Of a DNA stretch of 64,000 bases, positions 17,087 to 26,513 are shown piece by piece. Positions within the stretch are counted from its first letter, which is position 1, and every line of letters begins with the position of its first letter. The notes under the pieces were generated by a model. It was not told the DNA's origin, searched no databases, and worked only from the letters and a program-made list of their open reading frames with translations. This DNA is from JADKHC01 sp047600805 (GTDB lineage: Bacteria > Verrucomicrobiota > Verrucomicrobiia > Opitutales > Opitutaceae). Made by a program: the position numbers and the translations under genes. The stretch lies in assembly GCA_047600805.1 (NCBI GenBank), contig JASGKG010000001.1, forward strand, positions 3,286,001-3,350,000, in the 5' to 3' direction.

Positions 17087-18259
17087 ATGTCTACGTTCCG
17101 CCCAGGTGTCCTTGCCCTCGAAGATGGTTCCGTGTTTCGCGGCCGCGCTTTTGGCGCTGAGACCACGATCGCGGGCGAATGCGTTTTCAACACGTCGATG
17201 ACCGGTTATCAGGAAATCATCACCGATCCGTCCTACTTCGGCCAGATCGTCACGATGACCGCTGTTCAGATCGGCAACTACGGTATCAACGACGCAGACA
17301 CCGAAGCCTCCGCTCCAAAGTGCTCAGGCTTCATCGTCCGCGAGCTCTCGCCAATCGTGAGCAACTGGCGCAGCCAGATGTCGCTCGACGAGTACCTGAA
17401 AAAGTACGGCCTGCCCGGCTTGAGCGAAGTCGACACACGCGCTATCACCAAAAAACTCCGGGTCGACGGCGCGATGAAAGCCTGCTTGAGCACCGCCGGC
17501 ATCAGCGACGAAGAAGCCGTCCAACGCGCCCGCAGCTGGCAGAACATGACCGGCGCGGATTATGTGAAGGACGTCACCAGCAAAAAACCCTTCATCTGGA
17601 GCGCTGAAGACGCGAAGAATTTCAACGAGCCGTATTTCCCCGTCGGCACAACGATGAACGCGCCGGGGATTCCAGAGAAGCGGTTCACCGTCGCTGCGTT
17701 TGACTACGGCGCGAAACACTCGATTTTCCGCAAGCTCGTTCGCCATGGTTTCAACGTGCACGTTCTTCCTGCCACCGCGTCCGCCGAAGAAGCACGCGCG
17801 CTGAAGCCCGATGCGATTTTCCTCTCGAACGGCCCCGGCGATCCGTCGGCACTGCCCTATATCCACAAAACGGTGACAGCTCTGCTGCCGGAATATCCGA
17901 TGTTCGGCATCTGCCTCGGCCACCAAATGATCACGCACGCGCTCGGCGGTTCGACGTTTAAGCTGAAGTTCGGTCACCGCGGCGGCAACCAGCCGGTCAA
18001 AAATCTCGAAACCGGCAAAGTCTCCATCACCGCCCAAAACCACGGCTTTGCGACAGATCCGAAATCGATCGAAAGCCGCGGCGCGAAGGTGACCGAGATC
18101 AATCTCAATGACAACACGGTCGAAGGCCTGCGTCACACGAAGCTCCCAGTCTTCTCGGTTCAATACCATCCGGAAGCCGCGCCTGGCCCGAACGACGCTG
18201 ACCCGCTCTTCGTCGATTTCTACAAGATGGTTGAAGCCCGCAAGGCCGGCAAAATCTGA
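17087..18259 (+). CDS. carA: Carbamoyl-phosphate synthase small subunit
   Basis: A 390-residue glutaminase subunit. The N-terminal CPSase small-chain domain starts STFRPGVLALEDGSVFRGRA and includes NTSMTGYQEIITDPSY. The C-terminal class I amidotransferase domain has the nucleophile in FGICLGHQM (Cys near residue 276) and the His/Glu pair in VQYHPEAAPG. It hydrolyses glutamine and channels ammonia to CarB for arginine and pyrimidine synthesis. carB is not in the window. The ATG at 17087 matches the family N-terminus; the frame remains open 108 bases upstream, but that extension is Lys/Gly-rich and unlike CarA. Confidence 0.95.
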   Translation: MSTFRPGVLALEDGSVFRGRAFGAETTIAGECVFNTSMTGYQEIITDPSYFGQIVTMTAVQIGNYGINDADTEASAPKCSGFIVRELSPIVSNWRSQMSLDEYLKKYGLPGLSEVDTRAITKKLRVDGAMKACLSTAGISDEEAVQRARSWQNMTGADYVKDVTSKKPFIWSAEDAKNFNEPYFPVGTTMNAPGIPEKRFTVAAFDYGAKHSIFRKLVRHGFNVHVLPATASAEEARALKPDAIFLSNGPGDPSALPYIHKTVTALLPEYPMFGICLGHQMITHALGGSTFKLKFGHRGGNQPVKNLETGKVSITAQNHGFATDPKSIESRGAKVTEINLNDNTVEGLRHTKLPVFSVQYHPEAAPGPNDADPLFVDFYKMVEARKAGKI

Positions 18260-18276
18260 GGTCAGGCAAGTTCGAC

Positions 18277-18301
18277 AGCGCGAGCGAGCTTAGCTCGCGC
18301 T
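18277..18301 (+). terminator. Hairpin after carA
   Basis: AGCGCGAGC (18277-18285) pairs perfectly with GCTCGCGCT (18293-18301) across a seven-base loop, starting 18 bases past the carA stop. No T run follows, so it is a weak intrinsic terminator or an mRNA-end-protecting hairpin. Confidence 0.5.
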
Positions 18302-18364
18302 TCACGTGCGCAGGCGAGTCCTAAAACCTCGCCTTATCGGTAAAATGCGTTTTCATATCGGCCC

Positions 18365-18955
18365 ATGAAAAAATGGGTCGTGTTGGGTCTAGTTGTGGCC
18401 GCGGTCTGGTGGGCGCTTTATGAAAAGCCAGCCAAATGGCGCGGCATACCTGCGCGTGGCGAACCCGTTCAGATCACCAAGGACCTTGCAAAACCGTTTC
18501 AGCAAGGAAAGTACACGCTCACTCCCCTCGCGAACTACACCGTGAAAGCGGTCGTGCTCAGCGCCTGTCGTTATCGTTTCGATGAGGGTGCGGATTTGGT
18601 GCCAGTCGATCTCGCGCTTGGCTGGGGTCCGATGTCGGTCGCGGACGTGATCAACAGCCTGAAGTTCAGCCAATCGGGCCGCTGGTACGAATACTCCTGG
18701 CGCGGCGAAGCGCCCCTCAATCCGCACGACATCGCCGTGAATTCAGCGAACACCCACTGCATCCCGGCCAACGCGAACATTCGTCGTCAGCTGCTCTCAG
18801 TCACACGGCACGATTTGGTTACGCTCGAAGGTTGCTTGGTCGAAATCGACGGGCCCAAAGGGTTCCACCGGAAATCCTCACTCACCCGTGATGATCGAGG
18901 CGGCGGTGCGTGCGAGATCCTGTACGTGACGCAGATAACGCGGCAAAAGCTCTGA
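18365..18955 (+). CDS. Membrane-anchored protein of unknown function
   Basis: A 196-residue protein with an N-terminal signal anchor (KKWVVLGLVVAAVWWALY) and an exported domain. Segments such as LVPVDLALGWGPMSVADVIN and RHDLVTLEGCLVEIDGPKG suggest an alpha/beta domain with an OB-like second half. I recall similar hypothetical proteins across several Gram-negative phyla but no tested function. Two cysteines late in the domain could pair. It converges on the hydrolase gene with a single base between the stops. Confidence 0.65.
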   Translation: MKKWVVLGLVVAAVWWALYEKPAKWRGIPARGEPVQITKDLAKPFQQGKYTLTPLANYTVKAVVLSACRYRFDEGADLVPVDLALGWGPMSVADVINSLKFSQSGRWYEYSWRGEAPLNPHDIAVNSANTHCIPANANIRRQLLSVTRHDLVTLEGCLVEIDGPKGFHRKSSLTRDDRGGGACEILYVTQITRQKL

Positions 18956-18956
18956 C

Positions 18957-19979
18957 TCACTTCAGGTGTTCGCCGAACCAATTGATCACATCCGGCGCCA
19001 AATCACTCAGCCGAATCGAAAGAACATAATGGTCGTCGTTCGGCATCATTTTTAAACGGCACGGCACTTTTGCCCGGGCTACAAGCGCTCGACTATGCTC
19101 GGGCGAGATCCATGTGTCTTTTTCGCCGTGCACGATGAAGCTCGGCACTTTCAACCTATCCATCGCACCCAGCACATCCGCGTCTGCCCAATCAAACCCC
19201 GCCTTCTTCGCCGATTTGCCAAGCACGCGGCCGTAGTCGTCAGCCGTCCAATTTTTCACGTATTTGCCCGCAAAAACTCGGGAAAACTCCTCGACCGCTT
19301 TGCGCGGATCACTGAAAGGCTCAAGCGCCACCACGGTGGCAACGCGCGAGTCCTGCGCGGTCAACCGCAACCCGACGCTACCGCCATAAGAAAGGCCGAG
19401 CACGCCAAGTCGGCCGGCCAACAACTTTCTTTGTTCAAGTCCATCGAGCACACGTTGCAGATCGCTCGTTTCAAATGCGCCGAAGCCGATCCACTCACCC
19501 GTCGATCGACCGTGCCCACGAAGGTCAACCAGCACACACCGGTAACCTTGCTCGGCAAGGCACAACGCCCAATGCATCATGCATTCCTTGGAATCGCGGT
19601 AGCCGTGCAGGATCAGGATCGTGCCTTTTGGTTCGGCTAAGGGTGCGCCCGCAGACGGCACTTCCCATTGAAGATCCATCGCGAGATATTTCTTGCCGTC
19701 CTTACGAGTGCGGAGATCGATCTTGTGAACCATCCCGTAATTCCGCGGCTCAACCACGGCCACCGCGAGTTCCGCAGCCGGCGGGCCGACCGGCTGCAGC
19801 CAAACTTGCGACCACGTAGCGTCGTACTTCGCCCGTTTCTTTTCGTCGCGCACCATGCTGGGCAGATACGATTTGTTCGGTGCCTCGACTACGCGCCGCG
19901 ACAGCATTCCGCTCACGCATCCCGTGAGAGAAAACAAAACCAGTCCAGCGAGACAAAAAGGACCGACGCGGCGATTCAC
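18957..19979 (-). CDS. Lipoprotein alpha/beta-hydrolase
   Basis: A 340-residue protein from a GTG at 19979. It opens with basic residues, a hydrophobic stretch and a lipobox LTGC near residue 20, so it should be lipid-anchored. The hydrolase core has the oxyanion loop LHGYRDSKE, the nucleophile elbow GLSYGGS and a late acid/His pair around HGEKDTW and DDHYVL. It resembles serine aminopeptidase or acyl-hydrolase family members of unknown substrate. The start is ten bases after the kdsB stop, and no Shine-Dalgarno is seen, so coupling to kdsB translation is likely. An open extension upstream is the antisense-like read of kdsB. Confidence 0.78.
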   Translation of the reverse strand: MNRRVGPFCLAGLVLFSLTGCVSGMLSRRVVEAPNKSYLPSMVRDEKKRAKYDATWSQVWLQPVGPPAAELAVAVVEPRNYGMVHKIDLRTRKDGKKYLAMDLQWEVPSAGAPLAEPKGTILILHGYRDSKECMMHWALCLAEQGYRCVLVDLRGHGRSTGEWIGFGAFETSDLQRVLDGLEQRKLLAGRLGVLGLSYGGSVGLRLTAQDSRVATVVALEPFSDPRKAVEEFSRVFAGKYVKNWTADDYGRVLGKSAKKAGFDWADADVLGAMDRLKVPSFIVHGEKDTWISPEHSRALVARAKVPCRLKMMPNDDHYVLSIRLSDLAPDVINWFGEHLK

Positions 19980-19989
19980 GGCACGATGC

Positions 19990-20733
19990 TTAGCTAAGCC
20001 ATTGCTCGAACTTGATCGCGTCTTCCGGTGTATCGACGCCGATGGTCGGGTCTTCAGTGATGCCGACGGCGATGTCGTAGCCGTTTTCCAACACGCGCAG
20101 CTGTTCGAGCTTCTCGATTTGCTCGAGCTGTCCCATCGGGAGTTTGGCGAATTTTTCAATCAAAGCGGCTTTGTAGGCGTAGAGCCCGAGGTGTTTTCGT
20201 GCAGGATTGTTCAACACCCACGTGTCATCGACCACGCCACCTTTATCGCGCGCGAAAGGCATCGACGAACGCGAGAAATACAACGCGCGGCCGTCGCGGC
20301 GCATCACGACCTTGACTTGGTTGGGGTTGGCAAAATCCACCGCCTTCTTAAACGGTGTGGCAAGCGTGGCCATGTCGACCGGTCCGGCGATCAGTTCTGC
20401 CAGCCGCCGGATTTGCGCGCCCGTCACGAGCGGTTCGTCGGCTTGGACGTTGATGACGTGGTCCGCTTTTACGATTCGGTTGGCCTCGGCAATGCGGTCC
20501 GTGCCACTCTGATGCTTTACATCCGTCATGATCACCTCGAAGCCAGCCGGCTTAAGGCAATTCGCCAGAAGTGCATCATCTACGGCAAAATACAGGGGAA
20601 ATTCCGCAGCCTCCTTCCGGATTCTTTCCGCAACCCAGAGCACCAGCGCGCGGCCCTTGATGGAATGGAGTAATTTCCGGGGAAAACGGGTCGATTCCAG
20701 CCTACAAGGAACGATGATCGCGGTTTTTGACAT
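19990..20733 (-). CDS. kdsB: 3-deoxy-manno-octulosonate cytidylyltransferase (CMP-KDO synthetase)
   Basis: A 247-residue nucleotidyltransferase that activates KDO with CTP for lipopolysaccharide inner-core synthesis, in the cytosol. The signature AIIVPCRLESTRFPRKLL is at residues 4-21, the metal/nucleotide motif INVQADEPLV near 96, and the KDO-binding HLGLYAYK near 186. The ATG at 20733 matches the family start; the frame is open 102 bases further, into the intergenic region and HPr gene. It diverges from the HPr gene with 77 bases between starts and reads into the lipoprotein hydrolase. Confidence 0.93.
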   Translation of the reverse strand: MSKTAIIVPCRLESTRFPRKLLHSIKGRALVLWVAERIRKEAAEFPLYFAVDDALLANCLKPAGFEVIMTDVKHQSGTDRIAEANRIVKADHVINVQADEPLVTGAQIRRLAELIAGPVDMATLATPFKKAVDFANPNQVKVVMRRDGRALYFSRSSMPFARDKGGVVDDTWVLNNPARKHLGLYAYKAALIEKFAKLPMGQLEQIEKLEQLRVLENGYDIAVGITEDPTIGVDTPEDAIKFEQWLS

Positions 20734-20810
20734 AGGCCTGGAGGCTGGTGCATGGTTTTTGAGGTTGCAAGCCAGCCTCACTCGCCGAGCATGAGCCCGA
20801 TTTTTAACGC

Positions 20811-21113
20811 ATGGAAACGAAAGACACAGCACCACAAACCGGTAAACAGCTCTCTAAGGAGCTCGTGGTGAATAACAAGATGGGCATCCATGCTCGTCCG
20901 GCCGCTATGATTGTCCGGATCACCAATAAGTTCAAAGCCGACGTGTTCGTTGAAAAAGACGAAGAGCAAGTGAACGGCAAAAGCATTATGGGTCTCATGA
21001 TGCTCGCGGCGGGCAAAGGCTCGAAGGTGAAATTTATCGCCACCGGCGACGACGCTCAACAGATGCTCACCGAGCTCGAGCAGCTGTTTGCTCGGAAATT
21101 CGACGAAGTTTAA
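20811..21113 (+). CDS. HPr-family phosphocarrier protein
   Basis: A 100-residue HPr. The phosphorylatable histidine is H27 in MGIHARPAA, and the regulatory serine is S58 in NGKSIMGLMML, both in the normal context; about 12 extra residues lead the N-terminus. HPr passes phosphate from EI to sugar-specific PTS EIIs, or works with an HPr kinase as a carbon-state sensor. No EI, EII or HPr kinase gene lies in the window, so a purely regulatory role is possible. An intrinsic terminator follows at once. Confidence 0.92.
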   Translation: METKDTAPQTGKQLSKELVVNNKMGIHARPAAMIVRITNKFKADVFVEKDEEQVNGKSIMGLMMLAAGKGSKVKFIATGDDAQQMLTELEQLFARKFDEV

Positions 21114-21136
21114 TTCGATCGAAAACTCGTTTTGCA

Positions 21137-21163
21137 AAGACCCGCCCTACCGCGGGCTTTTTT
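21137..21163 (+). terminator. Rho-independent terminator after the HPr gene
   Basis: AAG-a-CCCGC at 21137-21145 pairs with GCGGGCTT at 21152-21159 with one bulged base, followed by T6 and then GTTTT. It begins 24 bases past the HPr stop. Confidence 0.85.
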
Positions 21164-21256
21164 GTTTTCCCAGCCGAGAAAAGTCGCGGGCCTAAATGCG
21201 ATTCCTGTTTGCACGAAGGGCCGGGAGCATGGTGAGATTCAGTTCTCCATTTTCCC

Positions 21257-24200
21257 ATGCTCATTCTTCGTGGCGCACCCGCCCTTTCCGAGTTCCGCAT
21301 CAAGAAGCTTCAGCAAGACCTCGCTGGCGCCGGCATCGTCGCGCGTGAGATCGCCACGCAGTTTATCCACGTCGTCGAACTCACTCCCGGCGCGGAGATC
21401 ACGTCGAGCGAAATGGGCGTGCTCGAAAAGCTGCTCACCTACGGCCCGAAGCGCGAAGAGCATGCTCCCAAGGGCCTGCTCCACATCGTAGCGCCTCGCC
21501 CCGGCACGATTTCGCCATGGTCATCGAAGGCCACCGACATCGCCCACACCTGCGGCTTGGTTAAGATCAAACGCATCGAGCGCGCGATGGCGTTCTGGGT
21601 CGAAATCGAAAACGGCGGCTCCGCTTCTGAAATTCAAAAATCTCAGATCGCCGCCAAGCTCCACGACCGCATGACGCAGTCGGTTTTCGACGCGTTTGAA
21701 AAGCTCAGCGTGCTCTTCAGCCACGAACAGCCGCGTCCACTCTCCAGCGTCCCCGTGCTTACGAACGGCCACGCCGCACTCGTCGAAGCGAACCAATCAT
21801 TAGGACTAGCGCTGGCGGACGACGAAATCGATTATTTGGTCAAAAGCTTCACCTCGCTCGGCCGCGACCCGAACGACATCGAGCTGATGATGTTCGCGCA
21901 GGCCAACTCCGAGCACTGCCGTCATAAAATTTTCAACGCCTCTTGGGAAATCGACGGCGAAAAACGCGACCGCTCGCTGTTCCAGATGATCAAGAACACG
22001 TACCAGCTGCACAGCGAAGGCATCCTCTCGGCGTACAAGGACAACGCCGCCGTGATGGAGGGTTTTCGCGCGCCGCGCTTTTACGTGAATCCGAAAACGG
22101 GCGAATACGCCGCTCACGACGAGGCTGTTCACATTCTCTGCAAGGTTGAAACGCACAACCACCCGACCGCGATCTCACCGTTCCCTGGCGCCGCCACCGG
22201 TTCAGGCGGCGAAATTCGCGACGAAGGCGCCACCGGGCGCGGCTCGAAGCCCAAGGCGGGCCTCACGGGTTTCACCGTATCCAATCTTAAACTACCGGGC
22301 GCCGTTCAGCCGTGGGAGAAAGACAACGGCAAGCCGAACCGCATCGTCTCCGCGCTCGACATCATGATCGACGGCCCGCTCGGCGGCGCCGCCTTCAACA
22401 ACGAGTTCGGCCGCCCCAACATCAACGGCTACTTCCGCACGTTTGAGCAGGAAGTCCCAGGCGCGAAAGGCTCCGAGCTTCGCGGCTACCACAAGCCCAT
22501 CATGCTCGCGGGCGGCTTGGGTAACATCAAGGCGGAGCACGTTCAAAAGGGCACGATCGAGCCCGGCGACAAGCTGATCGTCCTCGGCGGGCCCGCCATG
22601 CTCATCGGCCTTGGCGGCGGCGCCGCTTCGTCGATGGCGAGTGGTTCCGGCCAGGAGGATCTTGATTTCGCTTCCGTCCAACGCGACAACGCCGAGATGG
22701 AACGCCGTTGCCAAGAGGTCATCGATCGCTGCTGGGCACTCGGCGCCGAAAATCCGATTTCTTTCATCCACGACGTGGGTGCAGGCGGCCTGTCGAATGC
22801 CCTTCCCGAACTCGTGAACGACGGCGGCCGCGGCGGTCGTTTCAATTTACGCGCCGTGCCGAACGACGAGCCCGGCATGTCGCCGCTCGAAATCTGGTGC
22901 AATGAATCGCAGGAGCGCTACGTGCTCGCGGTTCCAGCCACACGCCTTCAACAATTCGCCGACTTCTGCCAACGCGAACGCTGTCCCTTTGCCGTGGTTG
23001 GTGAAGCCACCGCTGAAAAGCAGCTTGTCCTTGAAGATCCGCACTTCAAAAACAAGCCCATCGACATGCCGCTTGAGGTTTTGCTCGGCAAACCACCGCG
23101 CATGCACCGCAGCGAAAAGTCGCTCAAACGCACGCTCAGCCCCCTTAATCTGAGTGGCGTCGCCCTCGACGAGGCGGCCCGTCGCATTCTCGCCAACCCA
23201 ACTGTCTCCGACAAAACGTTCCTCATCTCGATCGGCGACCGCACCGTCACCGGATCAATTTGTCGCGATCAAATGGTTGGACCCTGGCAGGTCCCTGTGG
23301 CCGATTGCGGCGTCACCACTTCAGCTTTCGACGCCTATACCGGTGAAGCGATGGCGATGGGCGAACGCACGCCGGTCGCGGTCAACAATCCCGCCGCTTC
23401 GGCTCGCCTCGCCGTCGGCGAAGCGCTCACGAACCTTGCGGCCGCCCAAGTTGGCGAGCTGGGCAAAGTAAACCTCTCGGCGAATTGGATGGCTGCCCCC
23501 GCCGTGCCAGGCGACGGCGCCGATCTTTACGCTGCTGTTCACGCCGTCGGCATGGAACTCTGCCCGACGCTCGGCATCACCATTCCGGTCGGCAAAGACT
23601 CGATGAGCATGTCGACAGTCTGGAAAGACAACGGCCAGCAAAAGCGCATCACCGCCCCGATCTCGCTGATCGTTTCGGCTTTCGCGCCGGTGACCGACGT
23701 TCGCCTTTCGCTCACGCCCCAACTACAGCAGGTCAGCGACTCGGTTCTGCTTCTCATCGATCTCGGGCGCGGCAAAAACCGCCTCGGCGGCTCGATCCTC
23801 GCGCAGGTTTTCAATCAGACCGGCGACGCGCCCGCCGATGTCGACAGCGCTGCCGATTTGAAAAATTTCTGGAACGCGATCCAGCAACTCGGACGCGAGA
23901 AAAAGCTCCTCGCCTACCACGATCGCTCCGACGGCGGCTTGTTCGTCACCGCGCTGGAAATGGCGTTTGCCGGCCACACCGGGGTCACCCTGGAGTTGCC
24001 CGCCGCTGAAGCGTTTGGCGCGCTTTTCTCCGAGGAACTTGGCGCGGTCATTCAGGTTCGCACCTCGGACCTCGACGCAATCACTGCAATCCTCCGTACC
24101 CACAACCTGGATACGTGCACGTCGCGCATCGGCACCCTAAACCAGGCGTTCCGCTTCACGGTCCGCCAATCCGGCAAGGCGGTCCTCGACAACGATCTCT

Positions 24201-25138
24201 CCTCGCTCCGTGGAATCTGGTCCGACACCACGCGCCGCATCGCCGCTTTGCGCGACAATCCGGCCTGCGCCGATAGCGAATATCAGCTGAAGCTCGACCG
24301 CTCAAACCGCGGAATATCGCCAAAACTCACCTTCGGCGTGAAGCCTCCCGCAATCCTGAAGACGCGTCCGCCGATGGCGATTCTCCGCGAACAGGGTGTG
24401 AACAGCGAAGTCGAGATGGCAGCGGCGTTTACTCGCGCCGGCTTCAAAGCCATCGACGTTCACATGACGGACATTCTGTCAGGCCGCGTCTCATTGAAGG
24501 ATTTCCGCGGCCTGGCGGCATGCGGCGGTTTTAGTTACGGCGATGTTCTCGGCGCCGGCGAAGGCTGGGCCAAGAGCATTCTTTTCAACGAACGTGCACG
24601 GGCCGAGTTTTCCGCCTTCTTTGCTCGGAAAGATACCTTCGCTCTCGGCGTGTGCAACGGCTGCCAGATGATGAGCAATCTTCACTCGATCATTCCCGGC
24701 GCCGACCACTGGCCACACTTCGTTCAAAATCGTTCTGAGCGCTTCGAGGCCCGCTTCGTTTCCGTGCGGATCGAAAAGAGCCCCAGCTTCCTCTTCACCG
24801 GCATGGAAGGCAGCGTGATCCCGATCGCTTCCGTGCATGGAGAAGGCTACGCGGAATTCGCAAGCCCAGCGGAAGCAAAGGCGTGCAGCGAGTCGGGTCT
24901 GGTGTGCGCGCGCTACGTCGACAACAACCACCAAGCCACCGAGCAATATCCGCTCAATCCTAACGGTTCGCCGCTTGGCATCACCTCGCTCACCACTCGC
25001 GACGGACGCGTGACGATCATCATGCCACATCCAGAACGCGTCTTCCGTACGGTGCAAATGAGCTGGCATCCGGCGGACTGGGGCGAAGACAGCCCGTGGA
25101 TGAAGCTCTTCTACAACGCTCGCGCGTTTGTAGGCTGA
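21257..25138 (+). CDS. purL: Phosphoribosylformylglycinamidine synthase, single-chain
   Basis: A 1293-residue large PurL that converts FGAR, glutamine and ATP to FGAM in purine synthesis. Domains run in order: PurS-like N-terminal domain (1 to about 150), linker, two AIR-synthase-related halves (QANSEHCRHKIFNASW near 215; GGAASSMASGSGQEDLDFAS near 455), and a C-terminal glutaminase with the nucleophile in LGVCNGCQMM at about residue 1133 and the His/Glu in MPHPERVFRT. The length matches proteobacterial and eukaryotic FGAM synthases rather than the three-subunit PurSQL type. It is flanked by terminators and so is monocistronic. Confidence 0.96.
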   Translation: MLILRGAPALSEFRIKKLQQDLAGAGIVAREIATQFIHVVELTPGAEITSSEMGVLEKLLTYGPKREEHAPKGLLHIVAPRPGTISPWSSKATDIAHTCGLVKIKRIERAMAFWVEIENGGSASEIQKSQIAAKLHDRMTQSVFDAFEKLSVLFSHEQPRPLSSVPVLTNGHAALVEANQSLGLALADDEIDYLVKSFTSLGRDPNDIELMMFAQANSEHCRHKIFNASWEIDGEKRDRSLFQMIKNTYQLHSEGILSAYKDNAAVMEGFRAPRFYVNPKTGEYAAHDEAVHILCKVETHNHPTAISPFPGAATGSGGEIRDEGATGRGSKPKAGLTGFTVSNLKLPGAVQPWEKDNGKPNRIVSALDIMIDGPLGGAAFNNEFGRPNINGYFRTFEQEVPGAKGSELRGYHKPIMLAGGLGNIKAEHVQKGTIEPGDKLIVLGGPAMLIGLGGGAASSMASGSGQEDLDFASVQRDNAEMERRCQEVIDRCWALGAENPISFIHDVGAGGLSNALPELVNDGGRGGRFNLRAVPNDEPGMSPLEIWCNESQERYVLAVPATRLQQFADFCQRERCPFAVVGEATAEKQLVLEDPHFKNKPIDMPLEVLLGKPPRMHRSEKSLKRTLSPLNLSGVALDEAARRILANPTVSDKTFLISIGDRTVTGSICRDQMVGPWQVPVADCGVTTSAFDAYTGEAMAMGERTPVAVNNPAASARLAVGEALTNLAAAQVGELGKVNLSANWMAAPAVPGDGADLYAAVHAVGMELCPTLGITIPVGKDSMSMSTVWKDNGQQKRITAPISLIVSAFAPVTDVRLSLTPQLQQVSDSVLLLIDLGRGKNRLGGSILAQVFNQTGDAPADVDSAADLKNFWNAIQQLGREKKLLAYHDRSDGGLFVTALEMAFAGHTGVTLELPAAEAFGALFSEELGAVIQVRTSDLDAITAILRTHNLDTCTSRIGTLNQAFRFTVRQSGKAVLDNDLSSLRGIWSDTTRRIAALRDNPACADSEYQLKLDRSNRGISPKLTFGVKPPAILKTRPPMAILREQGVNSEVEMAAAFTRAGFKAIDVHMTDILSGRVSLKDFRGLAACGGFSYGDVLGAGEGWAKSILFNERARAEFSAFFARKDTFALGVCNGCQMMSNLHSIIPGADHWPHFVQNRSERFEARFVSVRIEKSPSFLFTGMEGSVIPIASVHGEGYAEFASPAEAKACSESGLVCARYVDNNHQATEQYPLNPNGSPLGITSLTTRDGRVTIIMPHPERVFRTVQMSWHPADWGEDSPWMKLFYNARAFVG

Positions 25139-25151
25139 GCAGGTTGCAATA

Positions 25152-25178
25152 AACGCAGCGGCTCACCGCTGCTGCGTT
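25152..25178. terminator. Hairpin between purL and a small convergent gene
   Basis: AACGCAGCGG (25152-25161) pairs with CCGCTGCTGCGTT (25166-25178) with a small bulge and a four-base loop. It lies 13 bases after purL and 29 bases past the stop of the opposing gene, so it may serve both. Confidence 0.6.
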
Positions 25179-25207
25179 CACGTCGTTACTTTCAACTGCA
25201 CGCCCGT

Positions 25208-25441
25208 TCAGCAGTGCCGTGCAAAATCGCCGATAAAACTATCGACGTTGCGGCCAGAAACTTGCGCCTCGATGTCTCGTTGGAACCAGCGATTCTTTAC
25301 GGTCAATTTCACGCTCAGCCCCTTGCGTTGCGCCAACTGCAAAACTGCAGCTGCTTTCTTTGTCTCCCAACGCCAGCAGGTGAATCCCACCCGGATTGGC
25401 TTGGGTTTAGTGGTTTCGGTGGTCAAGACTTCGGTCGACAT
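25208..25441 (-). CDS. Small basic protein of unknown function
   Basis: A 77-residue reading frame with neighbour-like codon use. After an unstructured, Thr-rich lead of about 15 residues, it reads IRVGFTCWRWETKKAAAVLQ, then KGLSVKLTVKNRWFQRDIEA and a final amphipathic helix; this looks like a small alpha/beta domain with two helices against strands. I do not recognise the family. AAGAAG precedes the ATG by about six bases. Overlapping plus-strand frames are less gene-like. Confidence 0.5.
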   Translation of the reverse strand: MSTEVLTTETTKPKPIRVGFTCWRWETKKAAAVLQLAQRKGLSVKLTVKNRWFQRDIEAQVSGRNVDSFIGDFARHC

Positions 25442-25728
25442 AGCAACTTCTTGCTAGCGGGAAGTGCGCCAACTCGCGTTCTAGCGCTGGTTTGATCAAA
25501 ACGAGCCAGAACTTTTAGGAAGTACTGAACGACAACGCGCCGATTTCGCTGAGACGTGGCCAAACTTGTTCAGAGGGAAATCGTTTCGAAGCTCCTGTTT
25601 CAGGTCTCCGATAGGCACGACCGCATAAGCTCCGGTAGCGACGCCGGGCAATCGTGCGCGAACTGAGCAGACGGCAATGCGGAACCAACGACAGGTTTGC
25701 CTATCCATAGCGCGAGGCCGGACACGGA

Positions 25729-26493
25729 ATGAATGTTTCAATACTTAACGTCACCGACAACGAAGTTGAGCCTTTGCGCGAGCTGCAGAGGCAAGAAACA
25801 CCTTTGGCTGCCCTTCTTTCCTCTGGTGAACACCAAGGTTACTTCCAAACTTATCTGATCACGCTGGGCGGCGCTCATGCAGCCTATGGAACAGTTGGCC
25901 ACGATGACCGCTGGCATAGAGCCCCCACCGTATTCGAGTTATACATACGTCCCGAGTTCCGGGCTTTTGGTGAAACCATTTTCGCCGATTTCACAGCCTC
26001 TACCAATGCCTCTGCGTTCGAATTCCAAACGAGCGATGCCGGCTTAAGCGCCATACTCTCTTCTTGGTGCGGTGAAGCGGTTGTGGACAAAATAATCTTC
26101 AGCGATTCACTCACCACGTTTTTGCCCGGCTACGGCACGATCATCCATCAATTCTGGCCTTCGGATGTCGCCAAAGTTTTCCAACACCACAGCCAGCCCG
26201 TCGGCGATTGGGTTTTGGAATTCGACGGTAAAATCGCGGGGACTGGCGGCATGAAGCACCGTTATCAGCCTCCTTATGTTGACCTCTTTGCGGAGATCAA
26301 TCCACGCTACCGGCAGCGCGGCCTCGGTTCATATCTGATCCAAGAGCTGAAACGACTGTGCTATGACTTGGGGCTGAAACCATGCGCTCGATGCAGCCCG
26401 GACGACTTGCCCGCTATCCGCACGATCGAGCGCGCAGGCTTCACGCCTTGCGCACACGTTCTGTCAGGGCAGTTGCTCGCTCAAATTGCTTAG
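25729..26493 (+). CDS. GNAT-family N-acetyltransferase
   Basis: A 254-residue protein with a C-terminal GNAT domain. The first half is a degenerate GNAT-like region, so this may be a tandem-GNAT protein in which only the C-terminal copy binds acetyl-CoA. The cofactor loop is NPRYRQRGLGSYLIQELKR near residues 187-205, followed by CSPDDLPAIRTIERAGF, the usual end of the fold. The acceptor is unknown. It converges on the HutI-like gene, 20 bases away. The 287 bases before it hold no gene I can support. Confidence 0.82.
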   Translation: MNVSILNVTDNEVEPLRELQRQETPLAALLSSGEHQGYFQTYLITLGGAHAAYGTVGHDDRWHRAPTVFELYIRPEFRAFGETIFADFTASTNASAFEFQTSDAGLSAILSSWCGEAVVDKIIFSDSLTTFLPGYGTIIHQFWPSDVAKVFQHHSQPVGDWVLEFDGKIAGTGGMKHRYQPPYVDLFAEINPRYRQRGLGSYLIQELKRLCYDLGLKPCARCSPDDLPAIRTIERAGFTPCAHVLSGQLLAQIA

Positions 26494-26513
26494 TCAGCGT
26501 TAGCGAGCCCACC

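Noticed and set aside
17324..18169. A 281-codon open frame on the minus strand
   Set aside because: Antisense to carA; no domain and no start signal.
18957..20159. 400-residue version of the lipoprotein hydrolase
   Set aside because: The extra 60 residues are Ser/Lys-rich and overlap the end of kdsB; the lipobox is correctly placed only from the GTG at 19979.
20690..20705. T-arm-like sequence GGGTCGATTCC
   Set aside because: It encodes the conserved RLESTRFP of KdsB on the other strand; no acceptor or anticodon stem can be built around it.
25496..25741. An 81-codon open frame on the minus strand
   Set aside because: Composition is unlike neighbours (Cys/Arg/Trp-rich with no domain), no ribosome-binding site, and it overlaps the start of the GNAT gene.
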